Virus record (IMG/VR): IMGVR_UViG_3300017769_000001
Location: 62,001-126,000 of that record
Length of the DNA stretch: 64,000 bases
DNA from: a virus
Direction: 5' to 3' (one strand)
The notes beneath the pieces are model-generated. The model saw only the letters and a program-made list of their open reading frames with translations. It was not told the DNA's origin and did no database searches. Numbering within the stretch: position 1 is the first letter of the stretch; every line of letters starts with the position of its first letter. Position numbers and translations under genes: made by a program. Positions 7,814-16,329 of the stretch are shown here, one piece after another.

Positions 7814-8968
7814 TTACTCGCTTGCCATTGCAGAAGTCCGATCCAGAACCTTCTTCAAACTGTCGCGAAGCTTGGAAAGCTTGCTGTTTGTCATGATCTG
7901 CATCAGAGCTTTCGGGTTTGCTCGCTTGATCGAGCGGAAAGCAACACCGGCAGACGAAACGTCGAATTCTTTGAAAATCGCGTTCAGATTGTCGATTGCT
8001 TCGTAGTCCGGGTTGTCTGCTTCCATCATATCAACCATGCGCATAGCGGTGGTGGAAATGATGATGAACATGATGCCGCGATCTGCGTTCGCGTCATTCG
8101 GAGCATTGTAGACGCCAGTCTTCTGAACTTCTTCGTAATCCGGCAACCAGCGTTCATTGCGCAGGAATCCGATGAAGTTGGAGCCAACCGAAGAGCCGAG
8201 GCACGACAAGATGCCCATTTCTTTCTCTGCCGGAGTCAGATACTGGTTAAAAAGAATCCGACTAACAGACTCGTAGTTGGCTGGGCAAGCAAACCCGTAC
8301 TCACCATCCAGAGCCTTTGAAACCAGATCAGAAGGCTTGAAGTTAACCCATCCAGCTACGGCGGGGTGGAGTTTTCTCTTCATCGCATAAGTGATGAAGT
8401 CTTCTGCGGTCGGCTCGATGAGGAAGTGAGCGCAGAAGCGGCGTGCCAGTGCTGGAACGATGCCCTTTGCACCAGTTTTGTCTTCTTTCAGGTTGCCGGC
8501 TGCGAGTACGAGAACACCTTCAGGAAGCTTCGTGCCGTTATGAATCGTGCGATCATGAACCAGACGATAACACGCATGTTGGTTCGGGATCGGGGCGTTT
8601 GCGAGTTCATCCAGAAGCAGAATACCGCACTCACCATCACGCGGGAACCACTGTGGAGTGGAGAACAGCATGTCCTTGATTTCAATACCGTCGACAACAT
8701 CAACAGTCGCCGGGTATGGGATGCCCTGAATGTCCGATTCCTGTTGAGCGCCAACCCGAACGTCCCAAATCTTGAACTTCGCATCGAATGCCTGTTCAAA
8801 CAGGTCTTTGACGTCAGCACCAATCTGATGTGTTACCGCCGACTTACCAACGCCGGGACTGGAGTGGAGCATCACAGCCTCGCCACATTTCTTGGTATCC
8901 GCCATTTCCTTGCAGATTGCCATGATGAAACTTTGCGCTTGGCTCAGGGATACTTTGGTCATTGCCAT
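7814..8968 (-). CDS. MoxR-type AAA+ ATPase, 384 aa
   Basis: Walker A SSPGVGKS at residues 36-43, Walker B LLLDE at 117-121, a sensor-1 Asn near 159 (LAAGN) and an arginine pair near 175-176 (ALARRF) define an AAA+ ATPase of the MoxR/YehL class. These enzymes use ATP to remodel a partner, usually a VWA-domain protein, and here that partner is encoded directly downstream. GAGG lies about 10 nt before the ATG; an in-frame ATG 6 nt later is an alternative. The rest of the protein is helical. Cytoplasmic. Confidence 0.88.
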   Translation of the reverse strand: MAMTKVSLSQAQSFIMAICKEMADTKKCGEAVMLHSSPGVGKSAVTHQIGADVKDLFEQAFDAKFKIWDVRVGAQQESDIQGIPYPATVDVVDGIEIKDMLFSTPQWFPRDGECGILLLDELANAPIPNQHACYRLVHDRTIHNGTKLPEGVLVLAAGNLKEDKTGAKGIVPALARRFCAHFLIEPTAEDFITYAMKRKLHPAVAGWVNFKPSDLVSKALDGEYGFACPANYESVSRILFNQYLTPAEKEMGILSCLGSSVGSNFIGFLRNERWLPDYEEVQKTGVYNAPNDANADRGIMFIIISTTAMRMVDMMEADNPDYEAIDNLNAIFKEFDVSSAGVAFRSIKRANPKALMQIMTNSKLSKLRDSLKKVLDRTSAMASE

Positions 8969-9017
8969 GGGGTGTTACCTCACTTTTTGAATGTAGAACG
9001 AATCTTACCAGAAAGAA

Positions 9018-9048
9018 TTTTAAAAGAAAAGCCTCAATTGAGACTTTT
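9018..9048 (-). terminator. Intrinsic terminator after the 333-aa early gene
   Basis: On the minus strand a 9-bp stem with AATT loop (9027-9048) is followed by a T-rich run at 9020-9026. It overlaps the last codons of the gene ending at 9034. Confidence 0.65.
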
Positions 9049-10035
9049 CAGCTTTTTATCGAACAGCTGGCGAACACGAGTGGTGATCGCTTTGCTGACC
9101 TTATCAGTGTCGCGATGCTGGGCCATTGGAGTGGCGTTACGCGACAAAACGTGCTCACTGATGGTCTTGATCAGGGTGAGACCAGAACCGGCCTTAGAGG
9201 TGTCTACAGACGCCTTGCAGGCACCAGTGATTTCTTCGTTCAGATCTTTCGGAAGTTTGGCGTCTTCCAGAACGTTGGAAAGGAGCGCGTAGATGTCAGT
9301 CTCGCTGAACTCGCCATCGGCGAGGAACTTGACGTATGGAACGATTTGACTGTTCCACGTATTCGCAATCGATGCGACGGCTGCGTTGAAGTTCACGATT
9401 TCAGCTTTCGCGCCGTTCGTATGGCGAACACGGAAGTTGAACCCGCTCTTTCCAGTATCCGTAAACAGCAGTGGTTGCCCATCGGCTGAAACCGGAATAA
9501 CCGACATCGAATGGTTTGAGGATTTGTCCAGAGACGTCTTCAAAACGATTTCCATGTGATAGCCGTCAACAGACTCCAGAGTGGCGGTGTCGATGTCTTC
9601 AACACGAACCCGCAGCTGCTGAGAACCGCCATTATAGGAGTTGTACACATAAGTCGGCTTCGACTTCGTACTCTCCAACATCTTCTGGAGATTCTCGTAG
9701 ATCATAGCCGGGGCGACAGCGGCATAATAGTCGCTACACGGCGTCAGTGCCTTCCACTCGTTGTCGTTGTTGCGGTCGACCATAACCATGTAATACTGGC
9801 CGTCACGACCACTCTCAGTGACGTACGCACCGTGCATGATCTTGTCATCGCCGTATGTCGCAGTGGCGAGTCCGTTGTCGTCGTAAGCTGGCTCGTGCAC
9901 CATGATCGGCGTTACTGCAATGCCCATCTTCACGTGGTTGATTGCTGCTTCCCACGCCTCTTCTCGACTGCAATTTGCAGTGTCGATGACAGTGACGTCC
10001 AGATCAACTTTTTCGAATTTGCGTTCGTAAGCCAT
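9034..10035 (-). CDS. Hypothetical early protein, 333 aa
   Basis: Begins MAYERKFEKVDLDVTVIDT. The ATG at 10035 is chosen because AAGG precedes it and a promoter lies 32-60 nt upstream; longer frames would read through that promoter. Residues 1-230 look mixed alpha/beta, followed by a helical C-terminus (NVLEDAKLPKDLNEEITG and on). No recognised domain. It is a single-gene unit between its own promoter and terminator, so it is probably well expressed early. Confidence 0.75.
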   Translation of the reverse strand: MAYERKFEKVDLDVTVIDTANCSREEAWEAAINHVKMGIAVTPIMVHEPAYDDNGLATATYGDDKIMHGAYVTESGRDGQYYMVMVDRNNDNEWKALTPCSDYYAAVAPAMIYENLQKMLESTKSKPTYVYNSYNGGSQQLRVRVEDIDTATLESVDGYHMEIVLKTSLDKSSNHSMSVIPVSADGQPLLFTDTGKSGFNFRVRHTNGAKAEIVNFNAAVASIANTWNSQIVPYVKFLADGEFSETDIYALLSNVLEDAKLPKDLNEEITGACKASVDTSKAGSGLTLIKTISEHVLSRNATPMAQHRDTDKVSKAITTRVRQLFDKKLKSLN

Positions 10036-10066
10036 GATTCTTACCTTTTTGATGTGTTCGAAGTAA

Positions 10067-10095
10067 ATACTAAAGACTTTCGAGGTGAAAGTCAA
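10067..10095 (-). promoter_or_regulatory. Early sigma70-like promoter
   Basis: On the minus strand TTGACT (10090-10095), 17 bp and TAGTAT (10067-10072), upstream of the gene starting at 10035. It shares TTGACTTTCACCT with the promoter at 947-975. Confidence 0.65.
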
Positions 10096-10144
10096 CTTAC
10101 AAATAAAAAATATCGAAACTTTCGTTTTAAAGTTTACTTTCAAT

Positions 10145-10170
10145 GAAAAGGGGGAATTATCCCCCTTTTC
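10145..10170 (-). terminator. Terminator after rIIB
   Basis: A perfect 10-bp stem (10145-10154 with 10161-10170), G/C-rich in its inner half and ending in four A-T pairs, follows the rIIB stop. The T-run is short because it lies within the stem. Confidence 0.65.
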
Positions 10171-10171
10171 A

Positions 10172-11152
10172 TCAGACCTTGCCAGTTACTTCTTCGATAA
10201 CCTTGTACTTACAGACACGAGCCTTGGCGTTATTGTAATCGACCGGAATCGACACGAAGTCAGCAGGATCGACCAGAACCTTGACCACCCGAGAGCCGTT
10301 GAATTGTGACAGGTAGCTCTTTGCACATACGTGGTATCCGCGAGAGCAAGTCTGATGCTTGTCGGCGTTGACTTCCCAGCGGGGCATGTATGGCTCCTGA
10401 CCGATGGAGTTGTCAACCGTGTTCGAATGGCAATCCTTCCAGTTTTCGCGAATCTTCTTGAAAGCGACAACCATACCGTCGTCGTCGATCTCGATGTCGT
10501 TGTGCTGGAGGAACCCGAACAGCTGCTGTACCGAATCCTTTGAAGGATTTTGGTACAGGCGATCAGTGAACTTAACAAGACGGTTCAGACCACTGTCATC
10601 ATCAGCCCGTGCTGCTTCGATCAGTCGATCCCCCAGATCGGCAGAGATAACACGACCGGAATAGCGAACAACACCAGCTTTAGTGTCGACTTCAACGCGC
10701 CCACGCGTCAGCTTGATGAACTGTTCCTTTTCAGAAATCATTTCAAAAGCAGCCTTCAGCTGATCTTGCGTTGGCTTCCCTTGACTTTTCAGGAGATCGG
10801 TTACGATCTTATCAAACCGAGGATCGGTGTTCTCCAGATTCTCGGTTTCCTTTTCAGAGCCGGTGATCTTGCTGATTGACAGGAAAGAACCGGTCAGGAT
10901 GAAGTTGAACTTTGAACTTTCATCAACAACGACAGGGTCTTTCTTCGCTGGACTCTTCTTTGCACTCTTCCGGTGCTTCTGCTTCTCAGGGGTCTTAACT
11001 GCGATTGCCTGACCGCTTTCACGGTGGTGCTGAAGCGCACGGCGAACCGTACGCTCGGAAGTGTTCAGGATGCCTGCGATTTCAGAAACAGTTTTCCCGT
11101 TCTGAATCTTCAGCTTTGCAGCACGAGCCGCGATGTTTTTGTATACAGCCAT
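10172..11152 (-). CDS. rIIB: RIIB-like protein
   Basis: The C-terminal part (about residues 205-326, containing QLFGFLQHNDIEIDDDGMVV and the conserved GYHVCAKSYL segment) matches the T4 RIIB family. The N-terminus carries a helix-turn-helix segment (GKTVSEIAGILNTSERTVRR, about 19-38) and a Lys-rich linker (about 55-75). At 326 aa it is slightly longer than T4 RIIB. RIIA and RIIB act together at the membrane in T4-type phages, preventing premature lysis in hosts carrying RexAB-like exclusion; the biochemistry is unresolved. It follows rIIA by 33 nt in the same operon and ends at a strong hairpin. Confidence 0.88.
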   Translation of the reverse strand: MAVYKNIAARAAKLKIQNGKTVSEIAGILNTSERTVRRALQHHRESGQAIAVKTPEKQKHRKSAKKSPAKKDPVVVDESSKFNFILTGSFLSISKITGSEKETENLENTDPRFDKIVTDLLKSQGKPTQDQLKAAFEMISEKEQFIKLTRGRVEVDTKAGVVRYSGRVISADLGDRLIEAARADDDSGLNRLVKFTDRLYQNPSKDSVQQLFGFLQHNDIEIDDDGMVVAFKKIRENWKDCHSNTVDNSIGQEPYMPRWEVNADKHQTCSRGYHVCAKSYLSQFNGSRVVKVLVDPADFVSIPVDYNNAKARVCKYKVIEEVTGKV

Positions 11153-11185
11153 GATTTTCTCCTAACTTTGAATTTGGTTCAGTGT

Positions 11186-13309
11186 TCAGACATTAAAGCC
11201 GTTTTTGCGACAGAAGTCAACCATCTTGATGATCTTTTCTTGGTCAGAAGTCAGACCGTAGCTCATGATACAGCTAACCACCAGATTGTTGTAGATTGAT
11301 TCGACCTTTTCAATCGCGTCGACAAAATCCTTAACTTCGTCCGTGCAATGACCTTCCCATTCCGCAAGCAGACCAGTAGTGTCGTCCGAAGGCCGTCCGA
11401 CAATGTAATTGACAATGTCATCGACATTGCGGACGTAATCTCGGTACTTGTCAACTACCTTTTCACATTCCGGGTTGTCACCATATTGTAGGTATTTTTC
11501 GATACTCGAATCACGCAGCTTTGGGTTTGCTTTGTCTGCACGGATAAAGTAACTATCGAGAGCCATCATCTTCATGATGTCAGATTTTTTCGATTGCAAA
11601 AACTGCTTCAAAACAACATCATATCGAGCGAATCCGGCTTTCTTGATTTTGTTCTTGTTGTTTGCGGTTTCAACCACGTATTGGATGTCATCGCCGAAGA
11701 TAGACGGGACGAAGTAGCGATCATAGTCTACCAGATCGGAAGTGATTACCAGAGTCTTTTTGATGTCATAGACTCTGTTATCAGCTCGTGCGACCGATCC
11801 GCTCGTCTGTACAACCCGACCATAGATGGTTTCATCCGACTTCGTGCTGGTGGCTGTTCGGTTCGAACTCACACGAACTTTCTTGACTTCATTCTTGATG
11901 TCGGAAAGCTTGACATGCTTAATGTCTCGCCCGATACGAGCAGACAAGCGGCGAACGAAGTTTTTGCTTACCTCCCCTTCACGCTCACGGATAAGAATCA
12001 TATCCTTCGACAGACTGTGCAGCTTGATGTAACGATTAACGTTCGTCTTAATACCAGACTCACTCAAACCGATATCGTTCTCAACCAAAACTATAGAGTT
12101 GTATTTCTGGTAGCTGCTTTTGCAGAGTTCATTATAAGACAGCCGTTTCAGATATACTGGACTGCGCTTATAAATGCCAGCAGGAGTTGTCCGAGTAACA
12201 CTTGCAGACAGCCCATTCACAGACACGCCGAGGTTCTTGAACTTGTAAACATAAAGTCGCGTTCCGTTATAAGTGAATGTGCTGTACTTGCTGTTTTGTA
12301 GTGACGGAACCTCCGCATCCAAAATGTCCAACGCTTCAGTCCAGTTGGAAGCCGCAGAGATTTTATCCTGAATTTCTTGTTTTACTTTTTCAACAATATC
12401 ATTCACTCGGGCAGTAAGCTTTTCTTCAGTACCTTCAACCATCGAAAGCATTTCACGCGGAGCCGCCGGTTTCAGTTCTCCGTCTTCAAATGGGATGACA
12501 ATGGAGTCATCACCCACAAGCATACGGAAGAACGCACTTTCGCAGTCACGAACGACAGAACTGGGATACGGATAGATGACATTGTTCATCAGCGCGTACA
12601 CCCGATGACCGCTATACAGGCGAGAGTCTGAGAATAGTGACATTCTGGCGTATCCGCGCTCTTCAAACTGATCAAACGCGTCGTTGCAACGCAGGTTGAA
12701 ATCCTCACGACCGTGAATGATTGGGCGAGTCTTGAAGAAAGAAGCGACCGTCATTGTCTCGTGATAGAATTTATCCATGTCCTGTTCTTTAACGGGTACA
12801 CGAACCTCAACCCCATTACCGCGAGTCGTCGGTTGTTCGTGGATCAGTTCGATCACCGGCATCCCATCTTCATTGATCAGGGCAGCATACGTCCGAGTAA
12901 CACCGTCATAGTGAGCAACCACTTCGAAAGCATCGGTATACGCGAATGGAGTTTTACCGCCAATCCCGAAACCACCAGTTAGCTTGGCGGACTTGGTTTT
13001 GGTGGATTTGAACGCAGCCGCGAACACTGTACGAACACCAGTGTCGTCCAGACCAATGCCGTGATCGATGACAGAGAACACTTTGTTGAAGCGGTTTGGC
13101 AGTTGGATTTCAAAAGGAACATCCATCTTTCCGGCGTCGATGTGTGCGTCATTGGCGTTGCAGCAGATTTCGCGAACGATGGCAGCAATCTTGTGTTCAT
13201 AGATGCCGTCGAAAATGATGTTATACGCGGCTGCATTCATTTCTGCATCGAACGCAGTAGCGTTCGTGCCTGAAGTCATTACTTGACGTCCGAATTGGTC
13301 GAGTTTCAT
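11186..13309 (-). CDS. rIIA: RIIA-like protein with GHKL ATPase fold
   Basis: The 707-aa protein begins with a GHKL ATP-binding region: N-box NANDAHID (51-58), DHGIGLD (82-88) and GGFGIGGKT (112-120). This is the known architecture of T4 RIIA, which is of similar length (about 725 aa). The rest is a long, mostly unassigned region with basic segments. It is directly followed by rIIB, as in T4. It probably binds ATP and acts with RIIB at the inner membrane. The upstream gap contains a long inverted repeat (13358-13393). Confidence 0.9.
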   Translation of the reverse strand: MKLDQFGRQVMTSGTNATAFDAEMNAAAYNIIFDGIYEHKIAAIVREICCNANDAHIDAGKMDVPFEIQLPNRFNKVFSVIDHGIGLDDTGVRTVFAAAFKSTKTKSAKLTGGFGIGGKTPFAYTDAFEVVAHYDGVTRTYAALINEDGMPVIELIHEQPTTRGNGVEVRVPVKEQDMDKFYHETMTVASFFKTRPIIHGREDFNLRCNDAFDQFEERGYARMSLFSDSRLYSGHRVYALMNNVIYPYPSSVVRDCESAFFRMLVGDDSIVIPFEDGELKPAAPREMLSMVEGTEEKLTARVNDIVEKVKQEIQDKISAASNWTEALDILDAEVPSLQNSKYSTFTYNGTRLYVYKFKNLGVSVNGLSASVTRTTPAGIYKRSPVYLKRLSYNELCKSSYQKYNSIVLVENDIGLSESGIKTNVNRYIKLHSLSKDMILIREREGEVSKNFVRRLSARIGRDIKHVKLSDIKNEVKKVRVSSNRTATSTKSDETIYGRVVQTSGSVARADNRVYDIKKTLVITSDLVDYDRYFVPSIFGDDIQYVVETANNKNKIKKAGFARYDVVLKQFLQSKKSDIMKMMALDSYFIRADKANPKLRDSSIEKYLQYGDNPECEKVVDKYRDYVRNVDDIVNYIVGRPSDDTTGLLAEWEGHCTDEVKDFVDAIEKVESIYNNLVVSCIMSYGLTSDQEKIIKMVDFCRKNGFNV

Positions 13310-13357
13310 GTTACTTTTCTCCAGTCAGTATGTTACAGGTATTCTTTAACTTTGACT

Positions 13358-13393
13358 CGAAGTGTGCAAGCAGTCGTATCTTTGCACACTTCG
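13358..13393 (-). promoter_or_regulatory. 12-bp inverted repeat upstream of rIIA
   Basis: Perfect 12-bp arms (13358-13369 and 13382-13393) flank a 12-nt loop in the 101-bp gap before rIIA. There is no U-tract. A palindromic operator, or a hairpin ending the methyltransferase transcript, are both possible. I could not place a convincing promoter for rIIA here. Confidence 0.5.
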
Positions 13394-13410
13394 AAGTAAA
13401 TTGCAAACTT

Positions 13411-13941
13411 TTATTTCAGAGTTTCATCCAACCAAACGATACATTTGATGAATTTCACTCCATTGGAGTGTTGGATTGTGACGTCACCAAAGACTTCTCG
13501 ACACTCGTCAAGATACGACTCCAGAGGCATACGATTCTGCCAGCCATCCCGAGTTTCACCCGCTTGGGATGACCCGTCTCCAGCATAAACAGTGATCACG
13601 ACATAACCACCGTTGCGCATCATTTCTCTCGCTTGTTTGAGAACCGAAATTCTCTCTTCACGATCTTTGATGACATTAAGCACGTTGCTGATAGTCGTCA
13701 CGTGCGGTGGATGTCGTTTCAGCAATTCCAGACAAACTTCATTGGTAAGTCTGGGTTGGTTGTGGGGGTCATAACCGAAGTATGCGAATCCATTATCCTC
13801 GCACCACTGCTGGAACTTTGCAGGTTTTCCGCAGCCAAGATCGAATACTCGCGGTTTGGTGACTTCACCAAAATTCAACACTGACAACGCATGGCGAATC
13901 TTGGGTAACTGGTTTCTTGCTGTTTTCTTTGAATCAATCAT
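13411..13941 (-). CDS. Class I SAM-dependent methyltransferase-like protein
   Basis: The 176-aa product has motif I VFDLGCGKP at about residues 32-40, an acidic second strand (YFGYDPH), and a post-I region with NVLNVI similar to DNA/small-molecule methyltransferases of the 7-beta-strand fold. The ATG at 13941 has AGGTG upstream and avoids overlap with the gene before it. The substrate is not evident: no DPPY/NPPF motif is visible, so base methylation is not supported by sequence. Early operon. Confidence 0.75.
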   Translation of the reverse strand: MIDSKKTARNQLPKIRHALSVLNFGEVTKPRVFDLGCGKPAKFQQWCEDNGFAYFGYDPHNQPRLTNEVCLELLKRHPPHVTTISNVLNVIKDREERISVLKQAREMMRNGGYVVITVYAGDGSSQAGETRDGWQNRMPLESYLDECREVFGDVTIQHSNGVKFIKCIVWLDETLK

Positions 13942-13952
13942 GGTAGCACCTG

Positions 13953-14309
13953 TTAACGAATGTCCCAGCAATCTGACGTACTCTTGTCAACTTCCAGAAC
14001 GTATGGCTTCAATTCGGATTGAATGCGTTTCGCTTGCCTGATTCGGCAGCGATCGCTGTCAGTACAAGAAATCAAGCCGCTTCCTAGACGATAGTAGACG
14101 TCCAGCAGCTCGGCGTCATTCCGGATTTCAATGACAGTCTTATTCCGCTCCAGAATCTGATACGTATGGTGTTCTGGACTGATGACATTCGGATGCGTTG
14201 GATCGGCTTTGAACTCGGCAACGGCATCCCAGTATGCCGGTTCTTCGGAATCACTGAAAGTTTCAATGAAATCGGCAGTAGCCTTGACTTTGATAGGATA
14301 GTTGTTCAT
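13953..14309 (-). CDS. Hypothetical early protein, 118 aa
   Basis: Begins MNNYPIKVKATADFIETF and ends DKSTSDCWDIR. Mixed alpha/beta, no recognised domain. Its ATG overlaps the stop of the upstream gene by 4 nt. Confidence 0.65.
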   Translation of the reverse strand: MNNYPIKVKATADFIETFSDSEEPAYWDAVAEFKADPTHPNVISPEHHTYQILERNKTVIEIRNDAELLDVYYRLGSGLISCTDSDRCRIRQAKRIQSELKPYVLEVDKSTSDCWDIR

Positions 14310-14563
14310 ACCTTTTCCCTTTTCTGACGAATGTACTCTTTGATAACAGCAGAAACTGCTTCAGTCACGTCCCTGCCGTCTTTATCTACCGCGTACAGAA
14401 CGGAACCACACTTGTTATCAGCCGGAACCGCACGGATGGCGATGAATGCGCGACCTTTGCTGTTACGGACGTGATCAACACTATATCCGCGAATGACGTT
14501 GATAGTCGCCCTGATAACTTCACGGCGCACTTTCGGATGATTCAGTGACGTTTTAGTGATCAT
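14306..14563 (-). CDS. Hypothetical early protein, 85 aa
   Basis: Begins MITKTSLNHPKVRREVIRAT. The ATG at 14563 is chosen because the same promoter-leader cassette also precedes genes at 16329 and 17694, and in both the cassette ends at the corresponding ATG; the upstream ATG at 14587 lies inside the cassette. Basic and compact, possibly KOW/KH-sized, but no family recognised. Confidence 0.65.
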   Translation of the reverse strand: MITKTSLNHPKVRREVIRATINVIRGYSVDHVRNSKGRAFIAIRAVPADNKCGSVLYAVDKDGRDVTEAVSAVIKEYIRQKREKV

Positions 14564-14642
14564 ACCTTTCCCCTTTCCAACTTTCATTTCAAAACTTCAC
14601 TACGTGTGCCACTGTATCAACAATGGCACCGATAGTCAAGTC
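14561..14642 (-). repeat. Early promoter cassette, copy A
   Basis: About 80 bp nearly identical to 16327-16412 and 17692-17771. On the minus strand it holds TTGACT (14634-14639), a 17-bp spacer and TACAGT (14611-14616). A GTGCCA...TGGCAC palindrome overlaps the spacer and -10, and a GGAAAGGGGAAAGGT ribosome site leads directly into the ATG at 14563. Confidence 0.8.
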
Positions 14643-14647
14643 TCCTG

Positions 14648-14833
14648 TTAAACTTTTCGAGTAATCAGGTTTGCGTTGCGAACCCGCTCACACACGGACT
14701 TGCGACCGTTCTTCATACCCTTTCGGGGGATGACGACGTCAGTATAGCCGTTCGGAGCATTCAGCGGAGAATCCGCATACTTGCCAAGCGGGTACACTTG
14801 TTCACCAGTAGATTTCAGTACGACTTGTTTCAT
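14648..14833 (-). CDS. Hypothetical early protein, 61 aa
   Basis: Begins MKQVVLKSTGEQVYPLGKYA and ends NANLITRKV; basic. Its ATG overlaps the stop of the upstream gene by one base. No family recognised. Confidence 0.55.
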   Translation of the reverse strand: MKQVVLKSTGEQVYPLGKYADSPLNAPNGYTDVVIPRKGMKNGRKSVCERVRNANLITRKV

Positions 14834-15159
14834 TACAGTTTCCCCTTCATTTCTTCATAACGACAGCCGCCATACAGCTGCCCGTTCGCTTTAACGCTGA
14901 TCAGTCGATCAACGCGGAATCGCTTGTGCTTTCCGGTTTCGGAGAATGCTCCGAACTCAGACATTGTAATCGTGTTCTGTTCACGATCATAGTTCAATTT
15001 GGCTCGACCATTGCCAGTTTTTCCTTTCTGGATTGTCTTGTTGCCAAACTGGCCGTTCATCTTTCGGATAGAGCCATCTGAATTGATGAATGTCACAGTG
15101 AACATACGACCACCGCGAATCACATCAAGCACCTGTTCACGAGTTTTAAGAATTTTCAT
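14833..15159 (-). CDS. Small beta-barrel (SH3-like?) early protein, 108 aa
   Basis: Begins MKILKTREQVLDVIRGGRMF. The segment FTVTFINSDGSIRKMNGQFG followed by further basic strands resembles small SH3-like phage proteins (DUF2693 type) that carry a K/R-DGxxRxMNxR pattern; this is a weak resemblance from memory. Strongly basic, so RNA or DNA binding is plausible. Confidence 0.6.
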   Translation of the reverse strand: MKILKTREQVLDVIRGGRMFTVTFINSDGSIRKMNGQFGNKTIQKGKTGNGRAKLNYDREQNTITMSEFGAFSETGKHKRFRVDRLISVKANGQLYGGCRYEEMKGKL

Positions 15160-15173
15160 TCGATTGTCAACTC

Positions 15174-15386
15174 CTATTTCACGATTTTGACATCAATCAC
15201 TGCGCTCGTCGACACTTTTCGAGTTAGTTCAACCAGTCGACCGATGTGGACAGGATGAACATAGTGAACGCCAGTGACGGTTTCGATAGCACCACTATCA
15301 ACGACTTGAAGAGTCGTTTTACGAACAACCCCGGACGAATCACAAACATTACTTTCCGCTATCCGTTTCAATGTTGCGTACTTCAT
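15174..15386 (-). CDS. Hypothetical early protein, 70 aa
   Basis: Begins MKYATLKRIAESNVCDS. The only in-frame ATG lies inside the upstream gene, giving a 38-nt overlap, and its ribosome site is weak. The C-terminal half is beta-rich (TGVHYVHPVHIGRLVEL). No domain recognised. Confidence 0.45.
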   Translation of the reverse strand: MKYATLKRIAESNVCDSSGVVRKTTLQVVDSGAIETVTGVHYVHPVHIGRLVELTRKVSTSAVIDVKIVK

Positions 15387-15621
15387 TCTTGATAGCCTTA
15401 ATCAGTTGATCTTTCAGTCGTTTCCCCATAACAGGGAACCGAACGGTAGTTGAACCATGATACACTACACTGAACACACTGAACAGCTCGTGGTAGTCTT
15501 TCACCACTATAGTACTGAACCGGCGATTCGTGACAGCCTGAACCACCGGCATGTTGAAACCTTCAGCGTCTCTGGCAATCTGATTAACAATCGCTTCACT
15601 AGCTACGAATGACTTTTTCAT
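15349..15621 (-). CDS. Hypothetical early protein, 90 aa
   Basis: Begins MKKSFVASEAIVNQIARDAE. The ATG at 15621 has GAGGT upstream, and the longer open frame has no comparable signal. Basic C-terminus (GKRLKDQLIKAIKNEVRN). No family recognised. Confidence 0.6.
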   Translation of the reverse strand: MKKSFVASEAIVNQIARDAEGFNMPVVQAVTNRRFSTIVVKDYHELFSVFSVVYHGSTTVRFPVMGKRLKDQLIKAIKNEVRNIETDSGK

Positions 15622-15628
15622 GTTAACC

Positions 15629-15943
15629 TCAGTGAAGTAAGCCGTTTCGGCGACGTTGTTTAGCCGCACGGTATGAATCGTAATGGTTGCCGCTGTCACA
15701 CGGCTCTTGATCATAGACGTTGGGTGGCGTTGGGGCGACAACACGCATAACCATGTCGACAGTAATGGCGTCAACTTCAGAAACTTTGTCGGTTTTGCCT
15801 TCACTGGCGTACGCGGCTTTAGCTTTCTTAATGCCGCGTTGGATAGCAGTTTCCAACGTCTGACAGTCTGGGTTGTGTTTAGAAGCCTGCCCAGCGAAAA
15901 ACACAACAGCTTGCATTGGCGGTAAATTTGTAATGAAACTCAT
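15629..15943 (-). CDS. Hypothetical early protein, 104 aa
   Basis: Begins MSFITNLPPMQAVVFFAGQA and ends in a basic tail (RAAKQRRRNGLLH). It overlaps the upstream gene by 4 nt. No family recognised. Confidence 0.6.
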   Translation of the reverse strand: MSFITNLPPMQAVVFFAGQASKHNPDCQTLETAIQRGIKKAKAAYASEGKTDKVSEVDAITVDMVMRVVAPTPPNVYDQEPCDSGNHYDSYRAAKQRRRNGLLH

Positions 15944-16329
15944 TTTGAAATCCCCATGCCGAACTCATTGAAAGGGCGTTTGAGTACAGCGAAGTCAGCA
16001 CACTCATACGTCCGCTCGCCTTCATTAAAGCCACCGAATTCCATTATATGTTTTCCGGTTTCGGCAATAAGAACACTCTCTAATGCATCCAGTGCAGACA
16101 AGCCAGTCAGAACAAAGCATTCTCCGGTGTTCAGATTCATACAGTGAAAGATATTAACCGAATCCTTAAACTCAGCCATACCATCAAACCCCATAACCTC
16201 ACCAGTGAAGCCGGAGTTTACACGGCTCCCGTAATGACATTTCTCTGGGCTCTTAGAAACCAAGTACCCTCGTGGGATATAACCGCCGATGGCACCCATA
16301 ACAATTCTAGTTGTGATCAACAAAGACAT
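15940..16329 (-). CDS. Hypothetical early protein, 129 aa
   Basis: Begins MSLLITTRIVMGAIGGYIPR. Contains four cysteines spread through a beta-rich body. The ATG follows directly on promoter cassette copy B, so this gene heads a transcription unit. Function unknown. Confidence 0.65.
   Translation of the reverse strand: MSLLITTRIVMGAIGGYIPRGYLVSKSPEKCHYGSRVNSGFTGEVMGFDGMAEFKDSVNIFHCMNLNTGECFVLTGLSALDALESVLIAETGKHIMEFGGFNEGERTYECADFAVLKRPFNEFGMGISK

Noticed and set aside
8366-9292. 308-aa plus-strand frame across the MoxR-type gene
   Set aside because: Antisense to a gene with intact Walker motifs; runs across a gap and a terminator without any start signal.
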